Source: an uncultured Pelosinus sp. (GTDB lineage: Bacteria; Bacillota; Negativicutes; Sporomusales; Acetonemataceae). Taken from it: a DNA stretch of 39,174 bases. Positions within the stretch are counted from its first letter, which is position 1, and every line of letters begins with the position of its first letter. Both the position numbers and the translations under genes were made by a program. Below are positions 31,699-39,174 of this stretch, one piece after another. The stretch is from contig UQPB01000032.1 of the NCBI GenBank assembly GCA_900542835.1, positions 1-39,174 on the forward strand, in the 5' to 3' direction. Below the pieces are notes generated by a model. That model worked only from the letters and a program-made list of their open reading frames with translations. It made no database searches and was not told where the DNA came from.

Positions 31699-32328
31699 AT
31701 GTCCTTTCAGTTAAAACCAGTCGATGAAAAATTTTTTGATCTGGTATTGGAAATGACCAAAGTAATCCAACAGTCGACCGAGGTCCTGGAGTCGGCGCTG
31801 CGCAATCCCGATAAGGTCGAAACGATTATGCAGACAATGGATGAACATGAACATCTGGCGGACGATATTACGGGAAAGATTCTGACCCGGTTGAACAAAA
31901 CGTTTATTACCCCGATCGACCGTGAAGATATTTATGCGCTGGCAAATAAGCTGGATGATATTGTCGATGGAATTCAGGGCACTGTGGAGCGGCTCCATCT
32001 GTATGATGCCGGCAAGGCGTCCGATGGTGCCAAGGAGCTGGCGGAACTGGTTGCCAAAGCGGCTAAACAAATTGACAAAGCCTGTAACTGTCTGCCTGAT
32101 ATCCGTAAGAACCGCCTGAAGCTGGAGGCCCGCTGCAGCCGTATCGAGAAGCTGGAATCGAAAGGCGACCGCCTGTACCGCCAGGAAGTGGCGCGGTTGT
32201 TCCGCAAAAGCACTGATCCATTAGAGTTAATAAAATGGAAAGAAATTCTGACGCAAATGGAAGAAGTTCTTGACGCCTGTGAAGACGTCGCCGATCTGCT
32301 CAAAGGGGTTCTGCTCAAGTATGCCTGA
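31699..32328 (+). CDS. DUF47 (PhoU-like) regulator of the phosphate transporter
   Basis: This 209-residue all-helical protein of the DUF47/TIGR00153 family is related to PhoU and usually encoded next to PiT transporters, whose activity it is thought to modulate. Typical features are the repeated acidic helices with a metal-binding look (DEHEHLADDITGKIL, DREDIYALANKLDDIVDG, KLESKGDRLYRQEV). GAGGAGG lies 6 bases before the ATG at 31699. The 3' end overlaps the start of the transporter gene by 8 bases. Confidence 0.92.
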   Translation: MSFQLKPVDEKFFDLVLEMTKVIQQSTEVLESALRNPDKVETIMQTMDEHEHLADDITGKILTRLNKTFITPIDREDIYALANKLDDIVDGIQGTVERLHLYDAGKASDGAKELAELVAKAAKQIDKACNCLPDIRKNRLKLEARCSRIEKLESKGDRLYRQEVARLFRKSTDPLELIKWKEILTQMEEVLDACEDVADLLKGVLLKYA

Positions 32329-33298
32329 TTTATTGTATGTTGTGGTGTTTTTGGCTCTGGCCTTTGATTATATTAATGGCTTTCACGATACGGCAAATGC
32401 AATTGCCACTTCAGTTTCAACCCGGGCTCTGAAGCCGCGGGTTGCGATCATGATGGCGTCGGTGTTGAACTTCAGCGGGGCGATGCTGAGTACCGGCGTG
32501 GCTAAAACCATTGGCGGCGACCTTGTCCTTTCCCCGTCGATGGTAAATGAGCAGGTTATTTCCGCCGCACTGCTGGGCGCGATTATCTGGAATCTGCTGA
32601 CATGGTGGCGGGGGATTCCCAGCAGCTCTTCCCATGCCCTGATTGGCGGCATCATCGGCGCGGTTGTTGTCAGCAAGGGCGGCGGTGCTCTAAACTGGCT
32701 GGGCATCGAAAAAATTGTGCTGTCTCTGGTGCTGTCGCCAATCCTGGCCCTGATGAGCGGTTTTCTGGTCATGTTGCTATTATTGTGGGTTTTTGGCCGG
32801 CTGGCGCCGGCGCGGCTGAATATTGGCTTCAAACGCATGCAGCTGCTATCCGCCGGGTTGATGTCGTTTTCGCACGGCTCAAACGACGCACAGAAGGCGA
32901 TGGGGATTATTACCCTGGCGCTGCTTAGCTCCGGCCAGATTGACACTCTTGATGTTCCGGGCTGGGTTAAGTTTTCCTGCGCGGCAGCTATGGGCTGCGG
33001 CACCGCTGTCGGCGGCTGGAAGATTATCAAGACAATGGGCGGCAGGATTGTTAAGCTGGAACCGATCACCGGCTTTGCCTCTGATTTAAATTCGGCATTG
33101 GTTATTTTCACGGCTACGTTTCTGCATTTACCTGTCAGCACCACCCATGTGGTCGCCGGCTCGATTATGGGAGTGGGCTCGGTAAAGCGGGTATCGGCTG
33201 TGCGCTGGGGCGTTGCCCGCAGCATGGTCTTTGCCTGGTTTATTACGATTCCGTTCAGCGCTCTGGCTGGCGCCGCTATTTATTTGCTGATTCGTTAA
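32321..33298 (+). CDS. Inorganic phosphate transporter, PiT family
   Basis: This 325-residue protein has about 10 membrane helices and two copies of the PiT signature. DYINGFHDTANAIATSV lies near the N-terminus and FSHGSNDAQKAMG in the second half, followed by LNSALVIFTATFLHLPVSTTHVV. It carries out low-affinity metal-phosphate symport. The ATG at 32321 overlaps the DUF47 gene, indicating coupled translation and a functional pair. A strong terminator follows. Confidence 0.95.
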   Translation: MPDLLYVVVFLALAFDYINGFHDTANAIATSVSTRALKPRVAIMMASVLNFSGAMLSTGVAKTIGGDLVLSPSMVNEQVISAALLGAIIWNLLTWWRGIPSSSSHALIGGIIGAVVVSKGGGALNWLGIEKIVLSLVLSPILALMSGFLVMLLLLWVFGRLAPARLNIGFKRMQLLSAGLMSFSHGSNDAQKAMGIITLALLSSGQIDTLDVPGWVKFSCAAAMGCGTAVGGWKIIKTMGGRIVKLEPITGFASDLNSALVIFTATFLHLPVSTTHVVAGSIMGVGSVKRVSAVRWGVARSMVFAWFITIPFSALAGAAIYLLIR

Positions 33299-33307
33299 AT
33301 ACGCATA

Positions 33308-33357
33308 CAGGCGGAAACAAGCGCTGGCAACAGCGCGTTTTTCTTTAGTTCCGCCTG
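33308..33357 (+). terminator. Nested terminator after the phosphate transporter
   Basis: GCGCTG (33321-33326) pairs with CAGCGC (33331-33336) and is followed by GTTTTTCTTT. An outer pair, CAGGCGGAA (33308-33316) with TTCCGCCTG (33349-33357), encloses it. Confidence 0.85.
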
Positions 33358-33387
33358 TCGGGTGAAACCGATCTGGGGAGGTTCGCC

Positions 33388-34560
33388 ATGAGAACATTAG
33401 GCTGGTATATCTTTCAACTTGTCTTGTTTGGCAGCTTGTTTCTGATTCATTTTTTAGCTGACCGGCTGTTACTCCGTCTGTTTTCCGGCTACCGGGGAAA
33501 AAGGCGGCTGCTGTTCTGGCTGATCGCCGCCGGTTCCGGTTTGGTATTCGCGCTGGCTCGCACATCGGTTTTCCGGGAAGCGGAAGCAGAGTCGGTCTTG
33601 CGTTATTTCATCTATGGCATGGTGGTCTGGGACATTGCAATTGCCGGCCTTGTTTGTTTGTGGCCAGTCTGTTGGCTGGCCGGCAAGCTTGCCGGCCAGC
33701 GCGAAGAGGATCCTGGCCGCCGCGCTTTTTTGCGCCGGGCCGTCAGTCTGGGGGCCGCGGCTTCTCTTGCCACTGCCGGCGGCGGTGTTGCCGCCGCTCA
33801 GATTGCCTTGGCGGTTCAGCGCAAAACCCTGGTATTTGACGCCTTACCCCCGGCACTTGACGGGTTGCGGATTGTACAGGTGTCAGACTCTCACCTCGGC
33901 CTGTTTTTTGATCTTGACCGCTGGGCCGAGGTTCTGCGGCAGATCCAGTCAGAACAGCCGGACCTGCTGCTGCTGACCGGTGATATTGTCGATGATCTGG
34001 AACTGCTGCCGCCGGCTCTCGAGCAGCTGGCGGCTCTGCGCCCGGCCATTGCCTGCGGCATTTATGCCTGCTTGGGCAATCATGAATATTTCCGCAATGT
34101 ATCCGTTGTTCGCCGCGCTTACGCCGCCGCCGGCATTCCGCTTCTCTCCAATGAGCATCGCCGCCTGGTCAGGGGGAACGGCGAGTTTTACCTCCTGGCC
34201 GCCGACTATCCGCAAAGCCGCTCTCCGGTTGAACGCGCCGCCCAATGTCAGGAGTACGCCCGGCTGGCGGCCTCAGGCGTTCCCCAAAAGGCGTTTTCCG
34301 TTTTCATGGCTCATCACCCTGATTTCATTGACGAAGGCTTTAGCCGCGGCATACCGCTGACAATGGCAGGCCATACTCATGGGGGGCAATGCGGCTGGGG
34401 AGAGCGGTCTCTGTTTGAAGGCGCATTTTCCTATATGCGGGGGCTGTACCGTCAGGCTGACAGCTATGGCTTTGTCAGCAGCGGCGTTGGCCACTGGTTT
34501 CCCTTCCGCCTGAACTGCCCGCCGGAAATTGTTGTTTTCAGCTTGAAGCGAGGCGGCTAG
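33388..34560 (+). CDS. Membrane-anchored metallophosphoesterase with internal twin-arginine-like motif
   Basis: This is a 390-residue protein. Three or so hydrophobic helices occupy residues 1-105, followed by RRAFLRRAVSLGAAASLATAGG near residue 112, which resembles a Tat signal. A calcineurin-like phosphoesterase domain then has all its metal motifs: VSDSHLG, GDIVDD, GNHEYF, MAHHP and GHTHGG. The catalytic domain is of the YkuE type, placed outside the membrane by this arrangement. Substrates may be phospholipids, as for other YkuE-type enzymes, but this is not shown here. GGGGAGG precedes the ATG. It appears monocistronic. Confidence 0.88.
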   Translation: MRTLGWYIFQLVLFGSLFLIHFLADRLLLRLFSGYRGKRRLLFWLIAAGSGLVFALARTSVFREAEAESVLRYFIYGMVVWDIAIAGLVCLWPVCWLAGKLAGQREEDPGRRAFLRRAVSLGAAASLATAGGGVAAAQIALAVQRKTLVFDALPPALDGLRIVQVSDSHLGLFFDLDRWAEVLRQIQSEQPDLLLLTGDIVDDLELLPPALEQLAALRPAIACGIYACLGNHEYFRNVSVVRRAYAAAGIPLLSNEHRRLVRGNGEFYLLAADYPQSRSPVERAAQCQEYARLAASGVPQKAFSVFMAHHPDFIDEGFSRGIPLTMAGHTHGGQCGWGERSLFEGAFSYMRGLYRQADSYGFVSSGVGHWFPFRLNCPPEIVVFSLKRGG

Positions 34561-34912
34561 GACAGCGTCAAGCTGAAAGCGGTGGAAACGTTTTCGCTGA
34601 ATTAGGCTTGACGGAGGACTGATATTCTGTCAGTGCTATTCTTTAGGTTTAATGACGGTTAAAAAGCAAATAGCGGCGTCAGCGGCGCCTCGCAGACCCC
34701 TTCCGGTATGCGTCGCCAGCGCTTTTTTTGCCCTTTGCCCTTTTACCTCGTCCTAAAAAATTTATAACATTGGCAAAACACTGGTACAGCGGCTGGTGTT
34801 TAGTAATGCTTGTCATTTGTACGTTTACTATGGAAACGATTGCCTTTTTGTTTACTTTTAGGCAAAATGTGAGTATGATAATATCAATACTATCCATGGA
34901 GGCTTGGGGATT
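34561..34912. other. 352-bp intergenic region with inverted repeat and cre-like sites
   Basis: CGTCAAGC (34566-34573) faces GCTTGACG (34606-34613), enclosing TGGAAACGTTTTCG (34583-34596), a 12 of 14 match to the Bacillus cre consensus by eye. A second, weaker cre-like site, TGGAAACGATTGCC (34831-34844), lies just upstream of the promoter at 34851. I see no credible gene in this gap. Confidence 0.35.
34851..34879 (+). promoter_or_regulatory. Promoter of the amidohydrolase gene
   Basis: TTTACT (34851-34856), 17 bp, TATGAT (34874-34879), about 34 bp before the start codon at 34913. Confidence 0.6.
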
Positions 34913-36085
34913 ATGGACGATAAAATCAGCCGGCTGGCGCGTTCCGGTCAGGAGTGGGTTGTTTCACTGCGGCGCCATTTTCACATGCGGCCGGAGCTTG
35001 GCGGTGAGGAGCGGGAGACGCAGGCGAAAATTATCGCCGAACTGATGGCGCTGGGGCTGACTCCGCGCAAGGCTGGCGGTACGGGCGTGCTTGTCGATAT
35101 AGCAGGCAACCGGCCGGGAAAGCTGACGGCGATACGGGCTGATATCGATGCGCTGCCTATTCAGGATGAATTGGAACAGCCCTATCGTTCGCAGCACCCG
35201 GGTCGTTGTCATGCCTGCGGTCATGACGCGCATACGGCCATGCTGCTGGGAGCGGCCCGCGTGCTCGCCGCATTGCGGCCGGAGATGGCGGGCAGCGTGC
35301 GTCTTATCTTTCAGCCCAGTGAGGAGCAGTTTCCCGGCGGAGCGCAGGCGATGATCGCTGACGGCGCTTTGACGGGTGTGTACGCAGTCATTGGCGCTCA
35401 TGTCTGGCAATCCGTCGAGGCTGGGCGGATCGGTATTACCCATGGCCGGCTGATGGCTGAGCCGGACGCGTTTACGATCAGTATCCGCGGCCAGGGCGGT
35501 CACGGGTCAATGCCGCACCAGACCATTGATCCAATTTATGTCGGTTCCCAGATTGTCGTGGCGTTGAAAGCGATTGTTGGCTGCAATATCGACCCGCTTG
35601 AGCCGGTCGCGCTGTCTCTGGGCATGTTCAAATCCGGTGATATCTTTAATGTCATACCTGACAAGGCGGTACTCTCAGGGACAGTACGAACCTTTGACAC
35701 AGCTGTCCGGGACCGGATTTTTAGCCGGATTGATTCCGTATGCAGCGGCGTCTGCGCCGCAAGCGGCGCCAGTTATACCCTGGAGCCGCAATATGGCTAT
35801 CCGGCGCTGATTAATCAACGGGCGGTTTCAGAACTGATCGCCGCGGTCGCGGTCGACGTGCTGGGAGACGGCGCGCTGGCGCCGTTCCAGCCCGTCCTGG
35901 GTGGCGAAGACTTCTCCTACTATTTGCAATCGGCGCCGGGGGCGTTCTTTTTCCTCGGCAGCGGCAATGCGGCGAAAGGAATTATCTATCCGCAGCATCA
36001 TCCGCGTTTCGATATTGATGAATCGGTTCTCCTGCCGGGAGTGGAGATCCTGACCAGGGCGGCGCTGCGCCTGGCTAAACAGTAA
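34913..36085 (+). CDS. M20 family metallo-amidohydrolase
   Basis: This 390-residue cytoplasmic enzyme of the M20D amidohydrolase group hydrolyses N-acyl amino acids or similar amides (hippurate, N-acetyl-amino acids, indole-acetyl conjugates). The metal-binding CHACGHDAHT is at residues 99-108, the catalytic-Glu segment FQPSEEQFPGGA near 139, and GGEDFSYY near the C-terminus; the dimerisation domain lies between them. The ATG at 34913 is 10 bases from GGAGG, while a TTG at 34904 is too close to it. The exact substrate cannot be told from sequence. The next gene starts 25 bases downstream and may be cotranscribed. Confidence 0.92.
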   Translation: MDDKISRLARSGQEWVVSLRRHFHMRPELGGEERETQAKIIAELMALGLTPRKAGGTGVLVDIAGNRPGKLTAIRADIDALPIQDELEQPYRSQHPGRCHACGHDAHTAMLLGAARVLAALRPEMAGSVRLIFQPSEEQFPGGAQAMIADGALTGVYAVIGAHVWQSVEAGRIGITHGRLMAEPDAFTISIRGQGGHGSMPHQTIDPIYVGSQIVVALKAIVGCNIDPLEPVALSLGMFKSGDIFNVIPDKAVLSGTVRTFDTAVRDRIFSRIDSVCSGVCAASGASYTLEPQYGYPALINQRAVSELIAAVAVDVLGDGALAPFQPVLGGEDFSYYLQSAPGAFFFLGSGNAAKGIIYPQHHPRFDIDESVLLPGVEILTRAALRLAKQ

Positions 36086-36110
36086 CTGGCGGTCGGACCG
36101 CCGGAGGGGA

Positions 36111-37427
36111 GTGATAACCGTAGATACCCATCCAGACGCGTACAGTCTTTACTGGACGCTGCTAATCATTTTGATCATATTTGGTATCTCATTAATGATG
36201 ATGGAAGAGGCGCTGCTGTCTGTCCGCAAGACAAGGCTGGAAAAACTGGCGGAGGAAGGCGATCGGCGCGCCCGTGTCGCGCTGCAACTGTTGGCGGAGC
36301 AGGATGAAGTGCTGCTGGCTTTGCGGGTTGGCTTAGCGGCAGTATGTCTGACAACCGGGGCTTTGGCCTTTTCACAGGCCGAATTACTGGCATCGCCGCA
36401 GCCCTACGCCGCCCGGCAGTCCTTTGCGCTGGCGGCAACGGCGATGGCCGGCCTGGCGCTGGGGTTCGCTTTTGCCGCCAGCCGTCTGACGACCGGCAAC
36501 GCCGAAGCGGTGCTGCTGCGGCTGGCGTGGCCGGCCCGTGTCGTTGCGCTGGTCTTTTTGCCTCTGACCCGGCTGGCTTCGGCCATCGTTGCCTCCGTAT
36601 ATCGCTGGCTTTCTCCTGTACGGGCACAAGCGGCGGACGAGATTGAAGAGGAAGTCTGCCTGCTGCTCGAACAGGGCGCGCAGGACGGTGTCTTCGAAAA
36701 AGCCGAGCAGGATATGGTTGAGCGCATTTTTTCGCTCGATGATGTACGGGCCAGCGCCCTAATGACTCCCCGGACCCAGATTATGTGGCTGGATCTGGAG
36801 GAAGATCCGGCGGCTAATTATGAAATTGTCCGCCGCAGCGGTCATTCGCGGTTTCCGGTCGCCCGTGGCAGTCTCGATGATGTTGTCGGCGTTGTGTTTG
36901 CCAAGGATTTGCTGAGCCTGGTTTTTTGCGGCCAGGATGTCTCTCTGGAGGCGCATATCCGTACGCCGGTCTTTGTTTCGAAGGGCATGAGCGGGCTGCG
37001 GATTCTGGAATTATTTAAAAAAGCGGGAACGCATATCGCGCTGGTTATTGATGAGTATGGCGGCGTATTGGGCTTGGTCACGATCAATGATATCCTCGAG
37101 CATATTGTCGGCGATCTGCCTTTGGCTGATGAACCGGATACGGAAATGGTAGTGCAGCGGGAAGACGGCTCCTGGCTGGTGGACGGTATGCTGCCGGTGG
37201 AAGATTTGAAGGATTTGCTGACAGTCGAGGAACTGCCGGAAGAGGAGCGGGAAAGCTACCAGACCTGCGGCGGCTTTGTTACGTCATATCTGGAGCGGAT
37301 TCCGGCTGTGTCTGAGTTTTTTGCCTGGAACGGCTGGCGGTTTGAAGTTGTCGACATGGACCGTTCGCGGGTGGACAAAATTCTGGTTTCCCGTCTGCCA
37401 GAGGTGCCGGCGGAGGCGGCGGATTGA
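36111..37427 (+). CDS. CNNM/CBS/CorC-domain membrane protein (HlyC/CorC family)
   Basis: This 438-residue protein has an N-terminal membrane domain with about four helices (residues 15-170) and a regulatory stretch EEEVCLLLEQGAQDGVFEKAEQDMVERIF. Two CBS domains follow (ALMTPRTQIMWLDLEE and HIALVIDEYGGVLGLVTINDILEHIVGD), then a C-terminal CorC/HlyC domain (DGSWLVDGMLPVEDL). Family members act in magnesium or cobalt efflux or as putative ion transporters. The GTG start is close to GGAGGGG (3-base gap), which is short; no better start is visible. Confidence 0.9.
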   Translation: MITVDTHPDAYSLYWTLLIILIIFGISLMMMEEALLSVRKTRLEKLAEEGDRRARVALQLLAEQDEVLLALRVGLAAVCLTTGALAFSQAELLASPQPYAARQSFALAATAMAGLALGFAFAASRLTTGNAEAVLLRLAWPARVVALVFLPLTRLASAIVASVYRWLSPVRAQAADEIEEEVCLLLEQGAQDGVFEKAEQDMVERIFSLDDVRASALMTPRTQIMWLDLEEDPAANYEIVRRSGHSRFPVARGSLDDVVGVVFAKDLLSLVFCGQDVSLEAHIRTPVFVSKGMSGLRILELFKKAGTHIALVIDEYGGVLGLVTINDILEHIVGDLPLADEPDTEMVVQREDGSWLVDGMLPVEDLKDLLTVEELPEEERESYQTCGGFVTSYLERIPAVSEFFAWNGWRFEVVDMDRSRVDKILVSRLPEVPAEAAD

Positions 37428-37536
37428 GCTGCTCCGCCGGCCGTAACCCTGACCGCCATTTTCTGGATGTCGGCAGGAATAGTGATGGCGGCAGCGAAAG
37501 CATAGAGAGATGAACAGTGAAAGGAAGCGTGGCGAA

Positions 37537-38007
37537 ATGATTTTTGGTCAACTGTGCAATTTGGAAAAAGAGAAAAACGCTGTCGGCGGAGTGTTGCGGC
37601 AAGGGCTGGAATACCTGGCGAAAACTGATTTCAAGTCGATGCCTGTCGGCCGTTACGAAATCGATGACAACATGTACGCGCTGGTGCAGGAGTATGTCAC
37701 CCAGCCTAAAGCTGATCGCAAAGCGGAACGGCATGAAAAATACATTGACATTCAATATGTTGATCAGGGCGAGGAAGCAATCGGCTTTGCCCTAATGGCG
37801 GCCGAGAATGAAGTGCTTGAGGACAAGCTGGCGGAAAAAGACGCGATTTTCTATAAGACGGTTAAGGACGAAGTGGCGCTGGTTATGCCGGCAGGCACTT
37901 ACGCTATTTTCTTTCCCGCCGACGTGCATCGTCCCTGCTGTAGCAGCAGGCAGGCGGAAACGGTGCGCAAGGTGGTTATGAAAATCAAGGTCAGCGCGCT
38001 GGACTGA
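37537..38007 (+). CDS. YhcH/YjgK/YiaL family protein
   Basis: This 156-residue protein of the YhcH/YjgK/YiaL (DUF386) family is a cupin-like beta-barrel often linked to sialic acid or other sugar-acid metabolism, possibly as an anomerase. Features include VGRYEIDDNMYALVQEY, the metal-site motif HEKYIDIQYVDQGEE and FFPADVHRPC near the C-terminus. The start at 37537 gives the usual MIFGQL beginning; an ATG at 37510 in frame has no good site. AAGGA lies 11 bases upstream, so initiation may be weak. It is followed by a terminator. Confidence 0.9.
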   Translation: MIFGQLCNLEKEKNAVGGVLRQGLEYLAKTDFKSMPVGRYEIDDNMYALVQEYVTQPKADRKAERHEKYIDIQYVDQGEEAIGFALMAAENEVLEDKLAEKDAIFYKTVKDEVALVMPAGTYAIFFPADVHRPCCSSRQAETVRKVVMKIKVSALD

Positions 38008-38032
38008 GCCCTGTCTGCCGTGGGCCGGAGGT

Positions 38033-38064
38033 AAACGGAGACGACGGCTAACGACTCCGTTTTT
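38033..38064 (+). terminator. Intrinsic terminator after the YhcH-family gene
   Basis: AAACGGAG (38033-38040) pairs with CTCCGTTT (38055-38062), and the right arm runs into a T-tract ending at 38064. Confidence 0.75.
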
Positions 38065-38137
38065 CGCCTCTGCGGCGCCGTCCTGTAAGAGCTCGTTTCA
38101 GTCCGCGGTCGGGTCTGTTTAATTTGTCTGGTTAATA

Positions 38138-38166
38138 TTGACATTCCTAACGGAAAAACCTATACT
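38138..38166 (+). promoter_or_regulatory. Consensus promoter of speE
   Basis: TTGACA (38138-38143), a 17-bp spacer and TATACT (38161-38166), about 45 bp before the ATG at 38211. Confidence 0.85.
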
Positions 38167-38210
38167 GAAAAAAGGTAAAATTTGTTGTCTGTGTTATAGG
38201 AGGGAGCATA

Positions 38211-39041
38211 ATGGATCTTTGGCTAACAGAATGGCAGACGCCGGATCTGGCGTTGCAGACGCGTGTTCGCAAAACCCTGTTTAGCGGACAGTCGCCTTTT
38301 CAGAAGATCGCCGTTGTCGATTCGGACCAATTTGGCCGTATGCTGGCTCTTGACGGGGTTTTTCAGACTTCGGTCTTTGACGAGTATATTTATCATGAAA
38401 TGATTGTCCATGTGCCGCTATATACGCATCCGCACCCGCGGCGGGTATTGGTCATTGGCGGCGGCGACGGCGGTTCCGTACGGGAAGTCGTTCGTCATGA
38501 CCGCGTCGAAGCAGTTGAAATGGTCGAAATTGACGGCATGGTAGTTGATGTCTGTAAACAATATTTGCCGGAGATCAGCTCCGCACTTATTGATAATCAC
38601 CCCAAGCTGACCTTGAAAATCGGCGACGGCATCGCTCACCTCCACAATGCCGAACACGTCTATGACGTGATTATTGTTGACTGCTCCGATCCGATCGGAC
38701 CGGGTGAAGGCCTGTTCACGGCTGAATTCTTTCAGAGTGTATATAAAGCACTGAAGCCGGACGGCCTGTTTGTCCAGCAAACCGAGTCGCCGTTTTACCA
38801 CCAGGAACTGATTCAACGCCTGTACCGGGATATCAGCGCTATTTTTCCGATTACCCGGCTGTACCTGGCGCAGATTCCCTTGTATCCGGGCGGTACGCAT
38901 TCCTTCACAATCGGCTCTAAGCAGTATGATCCCCTAAACGCTCCTGCCAGCCAGCCGGCATTTGCTACTCGCTACTACAATGCGCAACTGCATAAAGGCG
39001 CATTTATGCTGCCTAGTATGGTAAAAGATTTATTGCGTTAA
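38211..39041 (+). CDS. speE: Spermidine synthase (polyamine aminopropyltransferase)
   Basis: This 276-residue enzyme transfers the aminopropyl group of decarboxylated S-adenosylmethionine to putrescine. The nucleotide-binding GGGDGG is at residues 83-88, the acidic EMVEID follows, and the catalytic region IIVDCSDPIGPGEGLFT holds Asp157 and Asp160. The length is normal. TAGGAGGGAG lies upstream of the ATG. The usual Bacillota neighbours speD or agmatinase are not visible in the window, but the gene is close to the right end. It is expressed from its own strong promoter. Confidence 0.96.
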   Translation: MDLWLTEWQTPDLALQTRVRKTLFSGQSPFQKIAVVDSDQFGRMLALDGVFQTSVFDEYIYHEMIVHVPLYTHPHPRRVLVIGGGDGGSVREVVRHDRVEAVEMVEIDGMVVDVCKQYLPEISSALIDNHPKLTLKIGDGIAHLHNAEHVYDVIIVDCSDPIGPGEGLFTAEFFQSVYKALKPDGLFVQQTESPFYHQELIQRLYRDISAIFPITRLYLAQIPLYPGGTHSFTIGSKQYDPLNAPASQPAFATRYYNAQLHKGAFMLPSMVKDLLR

Positions 39042-39080
39042 AAAAATCAGGTTTTGCCCGGTTTTTCGATGAGATTTTGC

Positions 39081-39109
39081 TTGCAATCAGCTGGACAATA
39101 CCGTATAAT
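39081..39109 (+). promoter_or_regulatory. Promoter of the tRNA-Asn gene
   Basis: TTGCAA (39081-39086), 17 bp, TATAAT (39104-39109), ending 13 bp before the tRNA. The near-consensus form is typical of stable RNA promoters. Confidence 0.85.
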
Positions 39110-39122
39110 AATTTTTGTCCAT

Positions 39123-39174
39123 TCCTCGATAGCTCAATGGTAGAGCACGCGGCTGTTAACCGCGGGGTTGTAGG
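39123..39174 (+). tRNA. tRNA-Asn (GTT), truncated by the window end
   Basis: The acceptor strand TCCTCGA (39123-39129), D stem GCTC/GAGC, anticodon stem CGCGG/CCGCG with loop CTGTTAA (anticodon GTT at 39155-39157), variable loop and the first strand of the T stem (GTAGG) are present. The T loop and 3' acceptor half lie beyond the window. Confidence 0.92.

Noticed and set aside
32383..33225. A long minus-strand open frame opposite the PiT transporter
   Set aside because: The PiT signatures on the plus strand are unambiguous and the antisense frame has no recognisable feature.
1..39174. Mobile elements, prophage genes, toxin-antitoxin or CRISPR arrays
   Set aside because: No transposase, integrase, repeat-spacer array or paired small toxin genes were seen on either strand.

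Overview
The window looks like a chromosomal segment of a strictly anaerobic Bacillota bacterium, most likely of the Sporomusaceae/Negativicutes type. This is an inference from gene content: a SCIFF ranthipeptide with its maturase, sigma-54, a TRAP carboxylate transporter, a cobalamin-dependent mutase with a KamB-type reactivase, strong AGGAGG-type ribosome binding sites, and no 16S gene to confirm it. The DNA is moderately GC-rich and fairly even in character. I saw no transposase, prophage gene, CRISPR array or rRNA. A partial tRNA-Asn runs off the right end.

Layout. 1-384 is the tail of an unidentified protein. 547-2266 is the SCIFF locus (scfA, then scfB, with an intrinsic terminator between them). 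2385-3996 holds a promoter/terminator pair around an unannotated short transcript, followed by rpoN. thiW (minus strand) and a small DUF2294-like gene follow. 5389-7736 is an operator/leader region, a Nif3-like gene and a Gate-domain membrane protein.

8601-18674 is the most interesting part. It encodes a RidA protein, a fold-type-I PLP enzyme, a flavoprotein with a four-cysteine cluster, a small protein resembling the dimerisation domain of ornithine/lysine aminomutases, and a large protein fusing an N-terminal B12 domain to a TIM-barrel mutase domain. It continues with a cysteine-rich minus-strand protein, an unknown protein, an FCD-domain regulator, a KamB-like P-loop reactivase and a permease. 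I read this as an uncharacterised cobalamin-dependent amino-acid rearrangement and degradation system with its own uptake, regulation and enzyme repair. The mutase appears to be a split and permuted relative of OraE/KamDE. It also seems to lack the PLP lysine of that family, so its substrate and even its PLP dependence are open.

18796-22771 is a sugar-acid module: a fructuronate-reductase-like SDR and a complete TRAP transporter (DctQ, DctM, DctP). A paralogue of the first permease follows at 22882, behind a perfect 27-bp hairpin that buries its ribosome binding site. After a DUF421 protein comes a purine/nucleoside salvage unit (25597-31025): BMP lipoprotein, duplicated ABC ATPase, two permeases and xanthine phosphoribosyltransferase.

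The right end is housekeeping: a phosphate transport pair (DUF47 and PiT), a membrane-anchored metallophosphoesterase, an M20 amidohydrolase, a CBS/CorC membrane protein, a YhcH-family protein, spermidine synthase and tRNA-Asn. All homology statements rest on reading motifs and remembered family sequences; no database search was possible.
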